Positions 39,768 to 50,052 of a DNA stretch of 64,000 bases are shown one piece after another (position 1 is the first letter of the stretch; each line of letters starts with the position of its first letter). The stretch is taken from NCBI RefSeq assembly GCF_006539725.1, contig NZ_BJNO01000007.1:1-64000 (forward strand), given 5' to 3'. The notes below the pieces were generated by a model, which saw only the letters and a list, made by a program, of their open reading frames with translations, searched no databases and was not told where the DNA came from. Made by a program: the position numbers and the translations under genes. Origin of the DNA: Klebsiella terrigena (GTDB taxonomy: Bacteria > Pseudomonadota > Gammaproteobacteria > Enterobacterales > Enterobacteriaceae).

Positions 39768-40442
39768 TTATGACTCCGATTCGGTATTGTTCACCAGCAT
39801 ATAGCCAAAGCCCCTGACGGTGCGGATCCGCGCTTTACCGACCTTATCGCGCAGGTTGTGGATATGCACCTCGAGGGTATTGGTCGCCGGCTCGTTATCC
39901 CAGCTGTAGATATCGTTGTAGAGAATTTCCCGATGTACCGGACTGCCCGCCTTCATCATCAGGCGCGACAGCAGGGAGTACTCTTTTGGCGTCAGATCCA
40001 GCGAATCCCCGCCCAGCCACACCTGGCGGCGGGTAATATTAAGGCGCAGGTTGCCGACCACCATTTCGCTGTCGCCCTGGTTATTGTGGCGGCGGAGCAG
40101 CGCGCGGATGCGGGCGTTAAGCTCCTCCAGCGCGAAGGGCTTCACCAGATAGTCATCGGCGCCGGTATCGAGGCCGCTAATGCGGTCTTCGACGGTATCG
40201 CGGGCGGTGAGGATCAGCACCGGCTGGCTGAATTTCTCCCGGCGCATCCGCGCGAGGAAGTGCAGGCCGTCCTCATCCGGCAGCCCGAGGTCGAGGACCA
40301 CCAGGCTGTAGTGGTTGCTGGCCAGCGACAGCGCGGCCTCATGCGCGCTGGCGACGCCGTCGCAGGCGTATCCTTCACTCTGCATGGCCAGAATTAATCC
40401 CTGTAACAGGAGCGCGTCGTCTTCAATGACTAAGATTTTCAT
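39768..40442 (-). CDS. basR: Response regulator BasR (PmrA)
   Basis: The 224-residue OmpR-type regulator has a receiver domain (1-120) with acidic Asp8/Asp9, phospho-acceptor Asp51 ([12 protein letters not shown]) and Lys in [10 protein letters not shown] winged-helix DNA-binding domain follows (about 128-218: [26 protein letters not shown]). [15 protein letters not shown] fixes the start at 40442, where ATGA overlaps the eptA stop. Two PmrA boxes flank this operon, one before eptA and one before the small ORF. Confidence 0.96.
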   Translation of the reverse strand: MKILVIEDDALLLQGLILAMQSEGYACDGVASAHEAALSLASNHYSLVVLDLGLPDEDGLHFLARMRREKFSQPVLILTARDTVEDRISGLDTGADDYLVKPFALEELNARIRALLRRHNNQGDSEMVVGNLRLNITRRQVWLGGDSLDLTPKEYSLLSRLMMKAGSPVHREILYNDIYSWDNEPATNTLEVHIHNLRDKVGKARIRTVRGFGYMLVNNTESES

Positions 40443-42085
40443 CTGCCGGCCTCGCTTATGCATGGCGTTAAAATATCGTCTGACGGCCGGTATTCGCGGG
40501 TATTGACCCCGAACAGGCCGAGCAGGGTGGAGAACAAGTTATCCTGCGAATAGGGCGCCGTTTTTGCCTTTTGCTGCAGGCACTGGCTGGAGACGCCGTA
40601 GCGCTGCTGGTAATCCTGCGACAGCCACATCAGCATCGGAACGTGCTTTTGCGTATCCGGCGCGATGGACCACGGCAGCCCGTGCAGATACACGCCATCT
40701 TCCCCCAGCGACTCGCCGTGGTCGGAAAGATAGACCAGGCTGGTGGTAAATTTATCGTGCTTTGACTGCAGCAGCTTGATGGCCTTATCCACCACGTAAT
40801 CGACGTACAAAATGGTGTTGTCGTAGGTGTTGGTCAGCTGCTGCTGCGAGCAGCCCTGAATTTCATTGGTATCGCAGGTGGGGGTGAATTTTTTGAATTC
40901 AGCCGGGTAGCGATTGTAGTACGTTGGGCCGTGGCTGCCGATAGTGTGCAGAACGATAATGCCGTCCTGTTGCAAACCGTCGATGTAGCTTTCCAGATTA
41001 TGGAATAAGACCTCATCGTAGCACTCGCCGTCGATGCACTGGCCCGTCAGCTTGAGATCGGTGACGTTCTGATGCGGAACGCGATCGCAGGCGCCTTTAC
41101 AGCCGCCGTCGTTGTCGTTCCACAATACCTGAATACCGGCGCGCTGCAGAATGTCCAGCACGCCCTCCTGGTGATGGGCCAGCTCTTCATCATAGTGCTC
41201 GCGCGGCATGTTGGAGAACATGCACGGCACGGAAACGGCGGTGGCGGTACCGCAGGAGGTGGTGTCGGGAAAATAGATAACGTTATCCTGCTGCAGGCGC
41301 GGGTTGGTTTCGCGTGGGTAGCCGCCGAGGGAGAAATTTTCCGCCCGCGAGGTCTCACCCAGCACCAGAATGGTCAGGTTTTTTCTCGGCCCGTCGCGCA
41401 TTTGCGGCTTCTGCTGCGCATCTTCGCCAATTTTGACCAGCGGCAGATTGTTCATCCTGTTGTGCGCGTACCACGAGTTGATCGCCACGATGCTGTTTGA
41501 CGGGCTGAGCGACTTCACCAGCTCTTTATTATTGCGGAACACCGAGGCGTAATCTTTATAAAACAGAGCGGCAATCAGGATGATAAGGAGAGCCGACAGC
41601 GCCACGTTGAGCAGCCGTACGGCGACGCCGCGGGTGAAGGTTTTCGGCTTACGCACCTTAATCCACCAGGCCGCCAGTACCGCCAGCACGCCGGAAAGCC
41701 CGAGCGTCAGCACCATGCTACCCGACATCAGAGCGAAGCTCTCCGCCGGCGTGGTATCCAGAATGTTGGTGATCATCGCCCGGTCGATAATGACCCCGAA
41801 GGTCCAGATAAAATACTGTGCCGAGGCGCTGAGCAGAATAAACAGGGTGATAACGACCCGGTCGAGCTTCAGAAAAGAGGCCAGGGTAGTGAGGATATTC
41901 ATCACGCTGAAGGCGACCAGCGGCATGCTGAGGAACACCAGCCAGCTATGCAGGTTATTGACCGGCAGCAGGGTGAAGACCTGGCGATAGAAGGCGATAT
42001 TGAGGAATAGCCCGACGTAGGCGGCAAAGAGAATCAGGTAAACCGTGCGGCTCACTACCGGTCGACGCAGTGGAAATAACGACAT
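40439..42085 (-). CDS. eptA: Lipid A phosphoethanolamine transferase EptA (PmrC)
   Basis: EptA adds phosphoethanolamine to lipid A phosphates, reducing charge and cationic-peptide binding. The 548-residue protein has five N-terminal membrane helices (about 12-180) and a periplasmic sulfatase-like domain. The nucleophile is Thr245 ([11 protein letters not shown]); zinc ligands lie in [13 protein letters not shown] and LHGLP. Cys pairs such as [11 protein letters not shown] stabilise the fold. It is the first gene of the eptA-basR-basS operon, with a PmrA box upstream, so the system is autoregulated. Confidence 0.95.
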   Translation of the reverse strand: MSLFPLRRPVVSRTVYLILFAAYVGLFLNIAFYRQVFTLLPVNNLHSWLVFLSMPLVAFSVMNILTTLASFLKLDRVVITLFILLSASAQYFIWTFGVIIDRAMITNILDTTPAESFALMSGSMVLTLGLSGVLAVLAAWWIKVRKPKTFTRGVAVRLLNVALSALLIILIAALFYKDYASVFRNNKELVKSLSPSNSIVAINSWYAHNRMNNLPLVKIGEDAQQKPQMRDGPRKNLTILVLGETSRAENFSLGGYPRETNPRLQQDNVIYFPDTTSCGTATAVSVPCMFSNMPREHYDEELAHHQEGVLDILQRAGIQVLWNDNDGGCKGACDRVPHQNVTDLKLTGQCIDGECYDEVLFHNLESYIDGLQQDGIIVLHTIGSHGPTYYNRYPAEFKKFTPTCDTNEIQGCSQQQLTNTYDNTILYVDYVVDKAIKLLQSKHDKFTTSLVYLSDHGESLGEDGVYLHGLPWSIAPDTQKHVPMLMWLSQDYQQRYGVSSQCLQQKAKTAPYSQDNLFSTLLGLFGVNTREYRPSDDILTPCISEAGR

Positions 42086-42131
42086 AGCAAAAGTCCTGAT
42101 GAAAACATGCTCACTATGCTGCCACGTCTAT

Positions 42132-42148
42132 TTTAAGACAACCTTAAG
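42132..42148 (-). promoter_or_regulatory. PmrA box of eptA-basRS
   Basis: Read on the minus strand, CTTAAG-GTTGT-CTTAAA is a PmrA box, about 47 bp before the eptA ATG. Confidence 0.82.
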
Positions 42149-42197
42149 ATTTTAATGTGGGGAGTTGACGCTCCCCACGGTATGAAGCAATTCGGAA

Positions 42198-43103
42198 TTA
42201 GCCGGGTATCTGAATCGCTTTTTCCAGCGCGTTGCGCAGCAGCAGGCGATCGTGGCGATAGGGCACGTCGCTGGCATCCAGCGGCGTCTGGATGACCATC
42301 CGGTCCTCAAGGCCGCGAATATCGGCCTTCGGTCCGACGACCACGGCGTCAATCACCCGCTTGCCTACGTAGTGCTCCATAATCGCGATGCGGTCCGCCA
42401 GCGTCAGGGTGGCGGCCGGGCTGTGCTCTTTGCCGAGGTTGTCGATAAAAACCATCGGTGCCGGCGTGCGGCGCAGCGCCTGCGCCATATCGTCGAGCAG
42501 CAAAATAGGCAGCAGGCTGGTGTAGAAGCTGCCGGGGCCGATCAGAATGAGATCGGCTTCGGCGATCGCCGCAACCGCTTCGCGGGTAGCGGGAACCGGC
42601 GGCGTTAGCATTAGCTCGCGCGGCACGCGGGGAAGCTGGTCGATATTGACTTCGCCATAAACTTCGTGGCCTTCGTCGTCAATCGCCATCAGGTCCACCG
42701 GTTGTTCGGACATCGGTATCAGAAATGCGTCAACTTTTAGCAGGTTTCTGATTAAATTAATCGCCTCTAAGGGCCTGACGCTGAGGTGATCGAGGGCCTT
42801 TAACATCAGATTTCCGAGGTTATGCCCGGAAAGTTCGCCGTTGCCGGCAAAACGGTACTCAAACATGGCGGATGCCACGCTGGGTTCGGCGATCAGCTGG
42901 TTAATACAGTTGCGCATATCCCCCCAGGCAATGCCGCCTTCGGCACGGCGAATACGCCCCGTCGATCCGCCGTTATCGGTGGTGGTGACGATGCCGGTCA
43001 GGCGCGATCCGAGCGATGAGAGTGACGACATCACCCGGCCCAAACCATGCCCTCCGCCAAGAGCCACTACCCGATCGAGGTCGGCGAAAGTCCGATTGCG
43101 CAT
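42198..43103 (-). CDS. ybhK: YvcK/YbhK-family protein
   Basis: The 301-residue protein belongs to the CofD-like/YvcK family. [13 protein letters not shown] near residue 16 and [14 protein letters not shown] near 40 form the nucleotide-sugar pocket; [11 protein letters not shown] near 90 is conserved. Gram-positive YvcK binds UDP-GlcNAc and supports growth on gluconeogenic carbon and cell shape; the enterobacterial role is not settled. It lies between eptA and the divergent moa operon. Confidence 0.92.
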   Translation of the reverse strand: MRNRTFADLDRVVALGGGHGLGRVMSSLSSLGSRLTGIVTTTDNGGSTGRIRRAEGGIAWGDMRNCINQLIAEPSVASAMFEYRFAGNGELSGHNLGNLMLKALDHLSVRPLEAINLIRNLLKVDAFLIPMSEQPVDLMAIDDEGHEVYGEVNIDQLPRVPRELMLTPPVPATREAVAAIAEADLILIGPGSFYTSLLPILLLDDMAQALRRTPAPMVFIDNLGKEHSPAATLTLADRIAIMEHYVGKRVIDAVVVGPKADIRGLEDRMVIQTPLDASDVPYRHDRLLLRNALEKAIQIPG

Positions 43104-43244
43104 ACTAATTCCTTATCTCAAATGAACGGGCTCACAGTAACCGATCTACCCCTAAAAGACGATGCTCCGATCCTGACAAACTGACCGACATCAATGCAAA
43201 ACCCTGAATTTTGGCTATTCTGTTACGAAAATGCACGATCGTAG

Positions 43245-43268
43245 CGATATATACATAATTATATAGCG
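43245..43268. promoter_or_regulatory. ModE site of the moa operon
   Basis: CGATATATA and TATATAGCG are inverted arms separated by six bases, a 24-bp palindrome of the same span as the modA operator. ModE activates moaABCDE in E. coli when molybdate is present. Confidence 0.78.
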
Positions 43269-43324
43269 AAATCGAAAATGGCGAAACGGTCGTTTCCGCG
43301 CTACTATCGGCATAAACCAGTTAA

Positions 43325-43438
43325 CACTCTAGCCTCTGTGCCTGTGTCGCAAGATATGGTGCTTTGGCCGTGACAGCTCAGCTTGTCACCAGGGCGTGGG
43401 AAGAAATGACCGCGTCTCCCGTACTTGGAAAGGTGTAT
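43325..43438 (+). ncRNA. Moco riboswitch in the moaA leader
   Basis: The leader keeps blocks recalled from the E. coli moaA riboswitch: ACTCTAGCCTCTG, GGTGCTTTGGCCGTGACA, TCACCAGGGCG, GGAAGAAATGAC and CTCCCGTACTTGGAAAGGTG running into the ribosome site. It is expected to bind molybdenum cofactor and reduce moaA translation. Exact ends are approximate. Confidence 0.85.
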
Positions 43439-44428
43439 ATGGCCTCACAGCTTACCGATGCATTTGCGCGTAAGTTTTACTACTTGCGCCTGTCGATTAC
43501 CGACGTGTGTAACTTTCGTTGCACCTACTGTCTCCCGGACGGCTACAAGCCCGGCTCGGTGACCAATAAAGGCTTTCTCAGCGTAGATGAAGTGCGCCGC
43601 GTGACGCGCGCGTTTTCCGCCCTCGGCACCGAAAAGGTGCGCCTGACCGGCGGTGAACCCTCGCTGCGCCGCGATTTCGCCGACGTTATCGCCGCCGTAC
43701 GTGAAAACAGCGCCATTCGGCAGATTGCGGTCACCACCAACGGCTATCGCCTGGCGCGGGACGTCGAACGCTGGCGAGACGCCGGGCTGACGGCAATCAA
43801 CGTCAGCGTGGACAGCCTCGACGCCCGCCAGTTTCACGCCATCACCGGGCAGGATAAATTTCAGCAGGTGATGGACGGCATCGATGCCGCCTTCGCCGCC
43901 GGCTTTGAGAAAGTGAAGGTCAACACCGTGCTGATGCGCGATGTGAACCACCACCAGCTCGACACCTTCCTCGCCTGGATCCAGCCGCGCCGTATTCAGC
44001 TGCGCTTTATTGAACTGATGGAAACCGGAGAGGGCAGCGACCTGTTTCGCAGGCATCATATCTCCGGCATGGTGCTGCGCGACGAGCTGCTCAGACGCGG
44101 CTGGATCCACCAGATCAGCCAGCGCAGCGACGGCCCGGCGCAGGTCTTCTGTCATCCGGACTACGCCGGAGAGATCGGCCTGATCATGCCCTATGAAAAA
44201 GACTTCTGCGCCACCTGCAACCGCCTGCGCGTCTCCTCCGTGGGCAAGCTGCATCTGTGCCTGTTCGGCGACGGCGGCGTAGATCTACGCGATCTGCTGG
44301 CCGAGGACTGCCAGCAGGCGGTGCTGGAAGCGCGCATCTCCGAAGCATTAACCCATAAAAAACAAACCCATTTCCTGCATCAGGGCAACACCGGTATTAC
44401 GCAAAACCTGTCGTATATTGGCGGATAA
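43439..44428 (+). CDS. moaA: GTP 3',8-cyclase MoaA
   Basis: MoaA is a radical-SAM enzyme that rearranges GTP in the first step of molybdenum cofactor synthesis. The N-terminal cluster ligands are Cys24, Cys28 and Cys31 (CNFRCTYC). The C-terminal cluster that binds GTP has its Cys in CATCNRLR and the LHLC stretch (about 255-280). The protein ends in the conserved double glycine (SYIGG). [13 protein letters not shown] sets the start at 43439, giving 329 residues; AAAGG lies upstream. Confidence 0.97.
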   Translation: MASQLTDAFARKFYYLRLSITDVCNFRCTYCLPDGYKPGSVTNKGFLSVDEVRRVTRAFSALGTEKVRLTGGEPSLRRDFADVIAAVRENSAIRQIAVTTNGYRLARDVERWRDAGLTAINVSVDSLDARQFHAITGQDKFQQVMDGIDAAFAAGFEKVKVNTVLMRDVNHHQLDTFLAWIQPRRIQLRFIELMETGEGSDLFRRHHISGMVLRDELLRRGWIHQISQRSDGPAQVFCHPDYAGEIGLIMPYEKDFCATCNRLRVSSVGKLHLCLFGDGGVDLRDLLAEDCQQAVLEARISEALTHKKQTHFLHQGNTGITQNLSYIGG

Positions 44429-44450
44429 TTGATTCTAAAGGAGCGAACAG

Positions 44451-44963
44451 ATGAGTCAGGCCAGCGCTGAGTTTATCCCGACCCGCATTGCTATTCTCAC
44501 CGTTTCCAGCCGCCGTGGCGAAGAGGACGATACCTCTGGCCACTGGCTGCGCGACGCGGCGCAGGAAGCGGGGCATGCGGTTGTGGATAAGGCGATTGTG
44601 AAAGAGAACCGCTACGCCATTCGCGCCCGGGTTTCGGCGTGGATTGCCAGCGACGACGTTCAGGTGGTGCTCATTACCGGCGGGACCGGCTTTACCGAAG
44701 GCGATCAGGCCCCGGAAGCGCTGCTGCCGCTGTTTGACCGGGAAGTTGAAGGCTTTGGCGAGGTGTTCCGCATGCTCTCTTTTGAAGAGATCGGCACCTC
44801 GACGCTGCAGTCCCGCGCCGTTGCCGGCGTGGCTAACGGCACGCTTATTTTTGCGATGCCCGGTTCGACCAAAGCCTGCCGCACCGCGTGGGAAAATATC
44901 ATTGCGCCCCAGCTCGATGCCCGCACCCGCCCGTGTAACTTTATCCCTCATTTGAAGAAATAA
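44451..44963 (+). CDS. moaB: MoaB, molybdopterin adenylyltransferase-like protein
   Basis: The 170-residue protein has the MoCF fold shared with MogA: ILTVSSRRGEEDDTSG near residue 20, ITGGTGFTEGD near 75 (the molybdopterin loop) and AMPGSTKAC near 145. Its physiological role in enterobacteria is unclear, because MogA performs the adenylylation. AAGGAGCG precedes the ATG, 22 bp after moaA. Confidence 0.94.
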   Translation: MSQASAEFIPTRIAILTVSSRRGEEDDTSGHWLRDAAQEAGHAVVDKAIVKENRYAIRARVSAWIASDDVQVVLITGGTGFTEGDQAPEALLPLFDREVEGFGEVFRMLSFEEIGTSTLQSRAVAGVANGTLIFAMPGSTKACRTAWENIIAPQLDARTRPCNFIPHLKK

Positions 44964-44966
44964 TTT

Positions 44967-45455
44967 ATGTCACAACTGACCCATATTAACGCCGCCGGCG
45001 AGGCGCACATGGTCGACGTCTCGGCGAAGGCCGAAACGGTTCGCGAGGCGCGGGCTGAAGTATTTGTCGACATGCAGGCGACCACGCTGGCGATGATTAT
45101 CGACGGCAGCCACCACAAGGGTGACGTTTTCGCCACCGCCCGCATTGCCGGGATCCAGGCGGCGAAGCGGACGTGGGAGCTGATCCCGCTGTGCCATCCG
45201 CTGATGCTAAGTAAAGTAGAGGTTAACCTGCAGGCGCAGCCGGAACATAGCCGGGTGCGGATCGAATCCCTCTGTCGGCTGACCGGGAAAACCGGCGTGG
45301 AGATGGAGGCGCTGACCGCGGCCTCCGTGGCGGCGCTGACAATTTACGATATGTGCAAAGCCGTGCAAAAAGATATGACGATCGGCCCGCTGCGCCTGCT
45401 GGCGAAAAGCGGCGGTAAATCCGGCGACTTTAAGGCGGACGATGCTCATGATTAA
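44967..45455 (+). CDS. moaC: Cyclic pyranopterin monophosphate synthase MoaC
   Basis: MoaC converts the MoaA product to cPMP. The 162-residue protein has [50 protein letters not shown] (near residue 75) and [17 protein letters not shown] (near 130), which form the active site at the dimer interface. It starts 3 bp after moaB and overlaps moaD by 8 bp. Confidence 0.97.
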   Translation: MSQLTHINAAGEAHMVDVSAKAETVREARAEVFVDMQATTLAMIIDGSHHKGDVFATARIAGIQAAKRTWELIPLCHPLMLSKVEVNLQAQPEHSRVRIESLCRLTGKTGVEMEALTAASVAALTIYDMCKAVQKDMTIGPLRLLAKSGGKSGDFKADDAHD

Positions 45456-45696
45456 GGTTCTGTTTTTTGCCCAGGTGCGCGAGCTGGTGGGCACCGATGC
45501 GTTAACCCTCGACGCGAACGAGGCCGCGACGGTGGAGGCGGTTCGCCGTCAGCTCATTGCCCGCGGCGACCGCTGGGCGCTGGCGCTGGAAGAGGGCAAG
45601 CTGCTGGCGGCGGTGAACCAGACGCTGACCACCTTTGACCATCCGGTCACCGCCGGCGACGAAGTGGCGTTTTTCCCGCCGGTTACGGGAGGCTGA
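45448..45696 (+). CDS. moaD: Molybdopterin synthase sulfur carrier MoaD
   Basis: The 82-residue ubiquitin-fold protein ends in FFPPVTGG; the last Gly is adenylated by MoeB and then made a thiocarboxylate that supplies sulfur to Moa[14 protein letters not shown] sets the start at 45448, overlapping the moaC stop. Confidence 0.96.
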   Translation: MIKVLFFAQVRELVGTDALTLDANEAATVEAVRRQLIARGDRWALALEEGKLLAAVNQTLTTFDHPVTAGDEVAFFPPVTGG

Positions 45697-45697
45697 T

Positions 45698-46150
45698 ATG
45701 ACGCAAACCCGCATTATCGTCAGCCCGGCGCGCTTTCGCGTTGGCGACGAATATCCGTGGCTTGCCGAGCGCGACGAGGACGGCGCCGTCGTCACCTTCA
45801 CCGGCAAAGTGCGTAACCACAATCTTGGCGAGAGCGTGAAGGCGCTGACCCTCGAACACTATCCGGGCATGACCGAAAAATCGCTGGCGGAGATTGTCGA
45901 ACTGGCGCGCGAGCGCTGGCCGCTGGGGCGGGTCACGGTGATTCACCGCATCGGTGAAATGTGGCCGGGCGAAGAGATTGTGTTTGTCGGCGTCACCAGC
46001 GCGCACCGCAGCAGCGCCTTTGCCGCCGGCGAATTCATTATGGATTATCTGAAAACCCGCGCGCCGTTCTGGAAGCGTGAGGCCACGCCGGAAGGCGAAC
46101 GCTGGGTTGACGCGCGCGACAGCGATCGTCAGGCGGCAGAGCGCTGGTAG
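45698..46150 (+). CDS. moaE: Molybdopterin synthase catalytic subunit MoaE
   Basis: MoaE with MoaD converts cPMP to molybdopterin by adding two sulfurs. The 150-residue protein shows GAVVTFTGKVRNHNLGESV near residue 30, IHRIG near 85, VTSAHRSSAF near 103 and the catalytic lysine in KTRAPFWKRE near 119-126. It starts one base after the moaD stop. Last gene of moaABCDE. Confidence 0.97.
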   Translation: MTQTRIIVSPARFRVGDEYPWLAERDEDGAVVTFTGKVRNHNLGESVKALTLEHYPGMTEKSLAEIVELARERWPLGRVTVIHRIGEMWPGEEIVFVGVTSAHRSSAFAAGEFIMDYLKTRAPFWKREATPEGERWVDARDSDRQAAERW

Positions 46151-46194
46151 TATGATACGCTTAAAGGGTTAATTTCGTTAATCAGGAGATAGTC

Positions 46195-46899
46195 ATGGAC
46201 AGATTCCCCCGTTCCGATTCCATCGTCCAGGCGCGCGGCGGCCTGCAAACCTATATGGCCCAGGTGTACGGCTGGATGACGGTCGGCCTGCTGCTAACGG
46301 CGTTTATCGCCTGGTTTGCCGCCAACACGCCAGCGGTGATGATGTTTGTTTTTTCCAGCAAAATTACCTTCTTCGGGCTGATCATCGCCCAGCTGGCGCT
46401 GGTCTTCGTGCTCTCCGGGATGGTGCAGCGCCTGAGCGCGGGCATGGCGACGACGCTATTTATGCTCTATTCGGCGCTGACCGGGCTCACGCTATCCAGC
46501 ATTTTCATCGCCTACACCTATTCGTCGATTGCCAGCACCTTTGTGGTCAGCGGCGGGATGTTTGGCGCGATGAGCCTCTACGGCTACACCACCAAACGCG
46601 ATCTCAGCGGCTTTGGTAATATGCTGTTTATGGCGCTGATTGGTATCGTTCTGGCCTCGCTGGTGAACTTCTGGCTGAAGAGCGAAGCGCTGATGTGGGC
46701 GGTGACCTATATCGGGGTGATTGTGTTCGTGGGCCTCACCGCCTATGACACCCAGAGGCTGAAAAATATCGGCGAGCAGATCGACACCCGTGATACCTCG
46801 ACGCTGCGCAAATACTCGATCCTTGGCGCGCTGACGCTGTATCTGGACTTTATCAACCTGTTCCTGATGATGCTGCGTATTTTAGGCAACCGTCGTTAA
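46195..46899 (+). CDS. ybhL: YbhL, BAX inhibitor-1 (TMBIM) family membrane protein
   Basis: The 234-residue protein has seven hydrophobic segments and the TMBIM family features, including YDTQRLKNIGEQI near residue 185 with a conserved acidic residue. Members act as pH-sensitive Ca2+ leak channels in structural work on a Bacillus homologue; the E. coli role is unknown. AGGAG lies 8 bases before ATG, 45 bp after moaE, and a terminator follows. Confidence 0.93.
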   Translation: MDRFPRSDSIVQARGGLQTYMAQVYGWMTVGLLLTAFIAWFAANTPAVMMFVFSSKITFFGLIIAQLALVFVLSGMVQRLSAGMATTLFMLYSALTGLTLSSIFIAYTYSSIASTFVVSGGMFGAMSLYGYTTKRDLSGFGNMLFMALIGIVLASLVNFWLKSEALMWAVTYIGVIVFVGLTAYDTQRLKNIGEQIDTRDTSTLRKYSILGALTLYLDFINLFLMMLRILGNRR

Positions 46900-46907
46900 G
46901 ATCGTAA

Positions 46908-46945
46908 AACCCCGGTGAGCCTTACGCCGCCGGGGTTCTCTTTCT
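46908..46945. terminator. Terminator between ybhL and ybhN
   Basis: AACCCCGG pairs with CCGGGGTT around a 14-base loop, followed by a pyrimidine-rich run on the plus strand and AAAA on the left, so it can serve both convergent genes. Confidence 0.75.
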
Positions 46946-46953
46946 CTCTCCTC

Positions 46954-47919
46954 TCATCCGTCCGCCAGCTTGCGCTGATTTTTCTCCCGCAGCTTTTTGG
47001 CCTGACTTTCCAGAATCAGATAGCCCATCGTGGCGATCGCCAGCGGCAGGAAGTAATAGAGCAGGCGATACGCGAGCAGGGCGGCAATCACCGCTCCCCG
47101 GGAGACAGGCTCTGCGGAGAGCATCGCGATAAACACCGCCTCCAGCACGCCAATACCAGCGGGGATATGTACCACCACCCCGACGATGCTGCTCACCAGC
47201 AGCGCCCCCAGCACGAGGAAGTAGCTCACCTCCTGACCCAGCAGCAGCCAGATAATGACCCCCATCACCAGCCAGTTGGCGCAGGAAAGCGCGGCCTGCA
47301 GCAGCGCGAAGCGCCAGGAGGGAAGCACCAGCCGCTGCCCCTTTATCGTCAGATGGCGGCGTTTGGCGAACGCGCAGGCCCACAGATAGAGGAGCGAAAT
47401 CAGCAGCATCGCGATGCCGATGATGCGCAGCGTCTCCTGGCTGATATACCAGCGCGCGGGAAGCTGCACCAGACCGGCGCTAAAAACCACCCCGCCGAGC
47501 ACCACGTAACCCAGCCAGTTGGTGGTAATGCTCAGCGAAAAGATGCGGGTAATGGTTGCGCCGCGCAGGCCGAGGCGGGAATAGAGGCGATAGCGCATCC
47601 CGATGCCGCCGATCCAGGTGCTGAGGGTCAGGTTAAAGGCGTAGCAGATAAACGACACCAGCATCACCTGGCGCTTAGCCAGCCGGTGCCCGCAGTAGGC
47701 GCGCCCGAGCAGGTCATAGCAGCCGTAGATCAGATAGCTGACGATAACCAGGCCAAAGGCGCCGAGCAGCGCCACGCGGTTATAGCCGCGAATCACTTTC
47801 CATACTTCCGGCCAGTCTATTTTTTGCGCATAGACCACCAGCAGTACGGCAACGGCGATAAAAAAGAGTCCGCTGAGTATGCGTTTGGCCAGCCGCCAGC
47901 GAGGGTGTGATTTGGCCAT
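46954..47919 (-). CDS. ybhN: YbhN, UPF0104-type inner-membrane protein
   Basis: The 321-residue protein has about eight membrane segments of the lysylphosphatidylglycerol synthase-like (AglD/YbhN) family without a soluble synthase domain. VVHIPAGIGVLEAVFIAML near residue 245 is the family signature. [10 protein letters not shown] sets the start at 47919, sharing one base with the clsB stop. It may assist lipid handling, but no activity is established. Confidence 0.9.
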   Translation of the reverse strand: MAKSHPRWRLAKRILSGLFFIAVAVLLVVYAQKIDWPEVWKVIRGYNRVALLGAFGLVIVSYLIYGCYDLLGRAYCGHRLAKRQVMLVSFICYAFNLTLSTWIGGIGMRYRLYSRLGLRGATITRIFSLSITTNWLGYVVLGGVVFSAGLVQLPARWYISQETLRIIGIAMLLISLLYLWACAFAKRRHLTIKGQRLVLPSWRFALLQAALSCANWLVMGVIIWLLLGQEVSYFLVLGALLVSSIVGVVVHIPAGIGVLEAVFIAMLSAEPVSRGAVIAALLAYRLLYYFLPLAIATMGYLILESQAKKLREKNQRKLADG

Positions 47920-49163
47920 CAGGATTTTACCTCCGGGCTCTGCGTCTGCGTCCGATCCTGAGTTTCCATCTCCGGCTGCGCCGGCGGTTTGACCTGCGCC
48001 ATCTTCGGCGTATGGGCGGGCAGCCAGCCTACCCACGCCGGGAAGTGGCGCAGGAAGTGGAAGGCCAGCACGCTGCGGCCCAGATTCCACCAGCTGCGTT
48101 TGGGCAGCATGGAACGGTCTACCTGCTTGCAGTCCTGCTGGATAAGCGTATTCAGATTATCGCGCAGGGTTTGGTTGAACTCCCGGTCGTGAACGATCAG
48201 GTTGGCCTCGAGGTTTAATGACAGGCTAAGCGGATCGAGGTTGCTGGAGCCGACGGTCGCCCAGTGGTCGTCGGCGAGGGCGACCTTGCCGTGCAGCGGG
48301 CGGCGGCGATACTCAAAAACCTGCACGCCGCCTTTCACCAGATAGTTGTACAGCAGCCGCGCGCCAACCTTGACGATGGGAATATCGGGTTCACCCTGCA
48401 CGATAAGCTTCACCCGCACGCCGCGCCGGGCGGCGCTGCGCATCGCGTGCAGCAGCCGGTAGCCGGGGAAGAAATAGGCGTTGGCGATAATCACCTCCCG
48501 CCGCGCGTTGGCCAGCATTTTCAGGTAGTGACGTTCGATATCGTCCCGATGTTCGAGATTGTCCCGCCAGACGAACAGCGCCTGCGCTTCGCCGGGATGC
48601 TGGTTAACCTCCGGCTGGTGGCGACGTCGGCGCCAGCGACGGCGCCCGTCTTCGCTGGCGGGCAGGTTTTGCTGCACAAACTGCGCAATATCCAGCACCA
48701 CCGGCCCCTCCACCTGGACGGCATAGTCCTGCTTAGCCTCCGGGCCGTAGTCGGTCATATGCTCCGCGGAGTAGTTAATCCCGCCAACAAACGCCGTGGT
48801 GTCATCCACGACGACAATTTTACGGTGCATGCGGCGAAACAGGTTAGTGCGCATCCCGAGCAGGCGCGGGCGCGGGTCGTAGTAGCGAAATATCACTCCC
48901 GCCGAGATGAGTTCGTTAACGAAGCCATCGCTCAGGTCAGGGGAGCCGTAGCCGTCGAGCAGCACCTCAACCTCGACGCCGCGGCGCGCGGCCTTCAGCA
49001 GCACCGCGTGGAGCTGCCAGCCCACGTCGTCCTCGAACCAGATAAAGGTTTCAAGGGTTACCTTGCGCTTTGCGCGGTCGACGGCGCGAAACAGCGCCGG
49101 ATAGTAGCTATCGCCGTTCTCCAGAAGCTGGATCCGGTTTCCATTCTGCCAGCTGCATTTCAC
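47919..49163 (-). CDS. clsB: Cardiolipin synthase B
   Basis: ClsB makes cardiolipin from phosphatidylglycerol and can use phosphatidylethanolamine or glycerol as partner. Two phospholipase D HKD motifs are present: [18 protein letters not shown] near residue 113 and [20 protein letters not shown] near 290. The start is GTG at 49161-49163, overlapping the ybhP stop as GTGA, which gives MKCSWQNGN and 414 residues. Middle gene of ybhP-clsB-ybhN. Confidence 0.94.
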   Translation of the reverse strand: MKCSWQNGNRIQLLENGDSYYPALFRAVDRAKRKVTLETFIWFEDDVGWQLHAVLLKAARRGVEVEVLLDGYGSPDLSDGFVNELISAGVIFRYYDPRPRLLGMRTNLFRRMHRKIVVVDDTTAFVGGINYSAEHMTDYGPEAKQDYAVQVEGPVVLDIAQFVQQNLPASEDGRRRWRRRRHQPEVNQHPGEAQALFVWRDNLEHRDDIERHYLKMLANARREVIIANAYFFPGYRLLHAMRSAARRGVRVKLIVQGEPDIPIVKVGARLLYNYLVKGGVQVFEYRRRPLHGKVALADDHWATVGSSNLDPLSLSLNLEANLIVHDREFNQTLRDNLNTLIQQDCKQVDRSMLPKRSWWNLGRSVLAFHFLRHFPAWVGWLPAHTPKMAQVKPPAQPEMETQDRTQTQSPEVKS

Positions 49164-49921
49164 AGATGAAGCTCCACGCTGAGCGGGGCGTGATCGGAAA
49201 GATGACGCCATTGCTGAAGATCCAACGCCCTTGGCTGACCGGCGTGGACGTTTTTGACATAGATGCGGTCAAGGCGCAGCAGCGGAAAGCGCGCCGGGAA
49301 CGTGCGCGCCGGGCGACCGCGGGCGCGGGTGAAGATCTCCTCCAGCCCGGCCAGCGCCTTGAGCGGACGGTTAGCCTGCTGGCGCCAGTCGTTAAAATCA
49401 CCCGCGACCACCACCGGCTCCCCCTCCGGCAGGCGGTTAACCCGCTCGGCCAGCATCGCCAGCTGGGCCCGCCGCTGCCCCGCGCTGAGCCCTAAATGAG
49501 CGCAAATCAGATGCAGATTCACACCGCTTTTCGGCACCCCGATCCGACAGTAGAGCAGGCCGCGCTTTTCGCTCTGGCCGACTGAAATATCGAGATTCTC
49601 ATAGTGTTCGATGGGGAATCGGGAGAGCACGGCGTTGCCGTGATGTCCCTGCGGGTACACCGCGTTGCGCCCGTAGGCATAATCGCTCCACATCGCATCG
49701 GCCAGAAACTCATAGTGGGTGGTATCCGGCCAGTTTTCGATATGCAGGGGGTGAATCTCATGCGCGCCCATCACCTCCTGGAGGCAAACAATGTCGGCGC
49801 CGATGCTGCGTACCGCGTCGCGAAGTTCGGGCAGAATGAAGCGTCGGTTAAACGTCGTAAAGCCTTTATGGGTGTTAATTGTCAGCACGTTTACTGACAA
49901 TAAAGGATTTTTCTCGGCCAT
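49160..49921 (-). CDS. ybhP: YbhP, endonuclease/exonuclease/phosphatase family protein
   Basis: The 253-residue protein has the metal-dependent EEP fold: LTINTHKGF near residue 14, [15 protein letters not shown] near 46 (metal Glu), [10 protein letters not shown] near 182 and [11 protein letters not shown] at the end. The substrate may be a phospholipid or nucleic acid; linkage to clsB favours lipid work but this is inference. First gene of the operon. Confidence 0.9.
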   Translation of the reverse strand: MAEKNPLLSVNVLTINTHKGFTTFNRRFILPELRDAVRSIGADIVCLQEVMGAHEIHPLHIENWPDTTHYEFLADAMWSDYAYGRNAVYPQGHHGNAVLSRFPIEHYENLDISVGQSEKRGLLYCRIGVPKSGVNLHLICAHLGLSAGQRRAQLAMLAERVNRLPEGEPVVVAGDFNDWRQQANRPLKALAGLEEIFTRARGRPARTFPARFPLLRLDRIYVKNVHAGQPRALDLQQWRHLSDHAPLSVELHL

Positions 49922-50052
49922 ATTTCTCCGGTTAACATCTCTTTCCTGAATGAAATAGTGTAGTAGCTGTCACAAAAAGATGCGGTGATACGGAATTTTC
50001 CGTAAAGTGCGGTACTCTGAGTTACAGATAAAGATCCTTCAGGAGAGAAGCC

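Larger units (their letters stand above)
43104..43438. other. ybhK-moaA divergent region
   Basis: This 335-bp gap carries the ybhK start region, a ModE site (43245-43268) and the moaA leader with a molybdenum cofactor riboswitch (43325-43438). The in-frame upstream start at 43364 lies in the riboswitch and is not used. Confidence 0.7.

Noticed and set aside
38666-42085. eptA-basRS as a second, acquired copy beside an E. coli-type locus
   Set aside because: The location differs from E. coli, but BasS is 365 residues with Thr157 in the H-box, as I recall for Klebsiella PmrB, so this is more likely the native operon.
43364-43438. Longer MoaA start at 43364
   Set aside because: The extension lies in the Moco riboswitch leader, and [13 protein letters not shown] at 43439 is the conserved N-terminus.
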